NCBI GenBank assembly: GCA_002727195.1
Contig: PBWH01000020.1
Location: forward strand, 48,136 to 112,135
DNA: 64,000 nucleotides
DNA from: Gemmatimonadota bacterium
GTDB lineage: Bacteria > Latescibacterota > UBA2968
Reading direction: 5' to 3'
A model generated the notes under the pieces. That model was given only the letters and a program-made list of their open reading frames with translations. It was not told the DNA's origin and did no database searches. Below are positions 63,154 through 64,000 of the stretch, piece after piece; position 1 is the stretch's first letter; each line of letters begins with the position of its first letter. Made by a program: the position numbers and the translations under genes.

Positions 63154-64000
63154 GCGTCGGCAGGTTTACATTCGCGAGTCTGGATCAGCAGACGCACCAC
63201 GAGGTGGATTACGAGGAACCTGATCGCTACCAGGGCTTGTATGGTATTGATGGCGACCAACCGATGATCGCCCGGGGGAGCGGACTCTCCTACGTGGCAG
63301 CGAGCTTTGGGGAAGGCGTCAAGTCGGTGGGCCTCAGGCACTTTAACAGGGTTCTGTCGTTCGAGCCCGAAGAGAGACGGATTCGCGTCGAAGCAGGGAT
63401 GACCATCGGAGCCCTTCAGGCGTTTCTTGTCGACTACGGTTTGCTTCTGCCTGTGCAGCCCGGGCATCCCGAGATCACGGTCGGAGGGTGCATCGCCTGC
63501 AACGTCCACGGTAAGAACCAGTATAAGGAGGGGCTGTTTGACGCTTGGGTCGATGAGATGGAGGTGGTCCATCCAGATCGTGGCGTCCAGCGGTGCCGTG
63601 CGGATGACGATGATCCCTTGTTCCGACTGACGTGCGGGGGGTATGGCACGACCGGGATCATCTGTTCGGCCGTCCTACGGCTGGTCCCGTTGCCGTCTCG
63701 GGTGATCCGGCAGAAGCTGATTCGTGTCAGGAGTCTCGAGGAGACCGCTGACTGCGTTCAGGAGCGGAAAGAAGACTTCGACCTCCTATACAGCTGGAAC
63801 GACCTTTCCGGGTTTGGCAAGACCTACGGAGCAGGCTACGTGCTGACCGGTGTCTACGAGGACGAGGATGCGATGGCTGACCTGGACTGGTCGAGTCAGC
63901 CGCTCGACCCCTCCAGGAGGAAAGCCAGACTCCCGTTAATGAACAAGCTTAGTGTGCGGAGCGTAAGCCGTGCGTATCACGCGATGATGAAGCGATCCGA
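63150..64000 (+). CDS. FAD-binding oxidoreductase (DprE1-like), 3' end off window
   Basis: ATG 63150 overlaps the previous stop by 4 bases, and the frame is open to the right edge (283 codons). The FAD-binding PCMH signature is visible: RGSGLSYVAASFGEGV, then RIRVEAGMTIGALQAFL, LPVQPGHPEITVGGCIACN and VHGKNQY with the His often flavin-linked. The order resembles DprE1-type decaprenylphosphoryl-ribose oxidases. These oxidise a polyprenyl-phosphate pentose at C2 and usually work with a short-chain reductase (DprE2), which may lie to the right of the window. Confidence 0.78.
   Translation, partial: MSVGRFTFASLDQQTHHEVDYEEPDRYQGLYGIDGDQPMIARGSGLSYVAASFGEGVKSVGLRHFNRVLSFEPEERRIRVEAGMTIGALQAFLVDYGLLLPVQPGHPEITVGGCIACNVHGKNQYKEGLFDAWVDEMEVVHPDRGVQRCRADDDDPLFRLTCGGYGTTGIICSAVLRLVPLPSRVIRQKLIRVRSLEETADCVQERKEDFDLLYSWNDLSGFGKTYGAGYVLTGVYEDEDAMADLDWSSQPLDPSRRKARLPLMNKLSVRSVSRAYHAMMKRS

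Noticed and set aside
1..64000. CRISPR arrays, tRNA or rRNA genes, transposases, prophage genes
   Set aside because: No regularly spaced repeats, no cloverleaf in intergenic gaps and no transposase or phage motif found by eye. The gaps are mostly too short.

Overview
The window looks like one large surface-polysaccharide (exopolysaccharide or O-antigen type) biosynthesis region from an uncultured, fairly high-GC bacterium. From about 9.5 kb to the right edge, every gene lies on the + strand. Many junctions are ATGA/GTGA stop-start overlaps, so these are long, translationally coupled operons. The left 9.5 kb is different: genes on both strands and visible gene decay. Paired phytanoyl-CoA dioxygenase-like proteins, a cohesin/dockerin protein, remnants of a DUF3604-type hydrolase and of a FlgD-like C-terminal sorting domain, and the SxtJ/carbamoyltransferase/DUF5989 trio are all common in uncultured FCB-group lineages such as Latescibacterota. 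That placement is an inference, not a proof. I saw no rRNA, tRNA, phage, transposase or CRISPR array.

Layout. 0-2.4 kb: C-terminal part of a secreted cohesin/dockerin repeat protein, running off the left edge. 2.5-4.2 kb: two PhyH-family genes on the - strand. 4.4-6.7 kb: a decayed DUF3604-type gene, a coiled-coil protein with its own terminator, and a relic stretch. 6.7-9.4 kb: a receiver-like protein and a Wzx-type flippase on the - strand. 9.5-13.6 kb: SxtJ, carbamoyltransferase, DUF5989 and a B12/radical SAM enzyme. 13.6-16.8 kb: a BMP-type lipoprotein and an O-antigen ligase with TPRs. 16.8-27.5 kb: sugar epimerases, an aminotransferase, a FemAB-like transferase, GT2/DUF2304, a second carbamoyltransferase, a SPASM radical SAM enzyme, a flippase-like membrane protein and a frameshifted GT39-like gene. 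27.5-30.7 kb: a DegT-fold enzyme with His in place of the PLP lysine, then GDP-mannose 4,6-dehydratase and a GDP-fucose-synthase-like enzyme. 30.8-31.7 kb: an SGNH hydrolase pseudogene. 32-38.7 kb: GT2, large membrane glycosyltransferase-like proteins and a Wzz-like chain-length protein.

38.8 kb to the end: a MarR-type EPS regulator, a GDP-fucose-synthase-like enzyme, an ABC-2 permease without an ATPase, a glycosyltransferase, an Rmd-like reductase, HddC- and HddA-like heptose nucleotide enzymes, two separate thiamine-diphosphate E1 alpha/beta pairs with no E2/E3, an aldo/keto reductase fused to a ParB-like domain and a second plain one, two methyltransferases, two more B12/radical SAM enzymes, an AsnB-like amidotransferase, a heparinase-fold protein and a DprE1-like FAD oxidase cut by the right edge.

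How they fit (inference): nucleotide sugars (GDP-6-deoxyhexose, GDP-heptose-like, SqdB-like) are made in the cytoplasm. They are decorated by transamination, O-methylation, carbamoylation, amidation and possibly C2 or C1 branching by the E1 pairs and the radical SAM enzymes. The unit is then assembled by glycosyltransferases, exported by Wzx and/or the ABC permease, length-controlled by the Wzz-like protein and ligated by the WaaL-like protein. The most unusual elements are the duplicated E1 pairs, the reductase-ParB fusion, the His-type DegT enzyme and the number of radical SAM enzymes.
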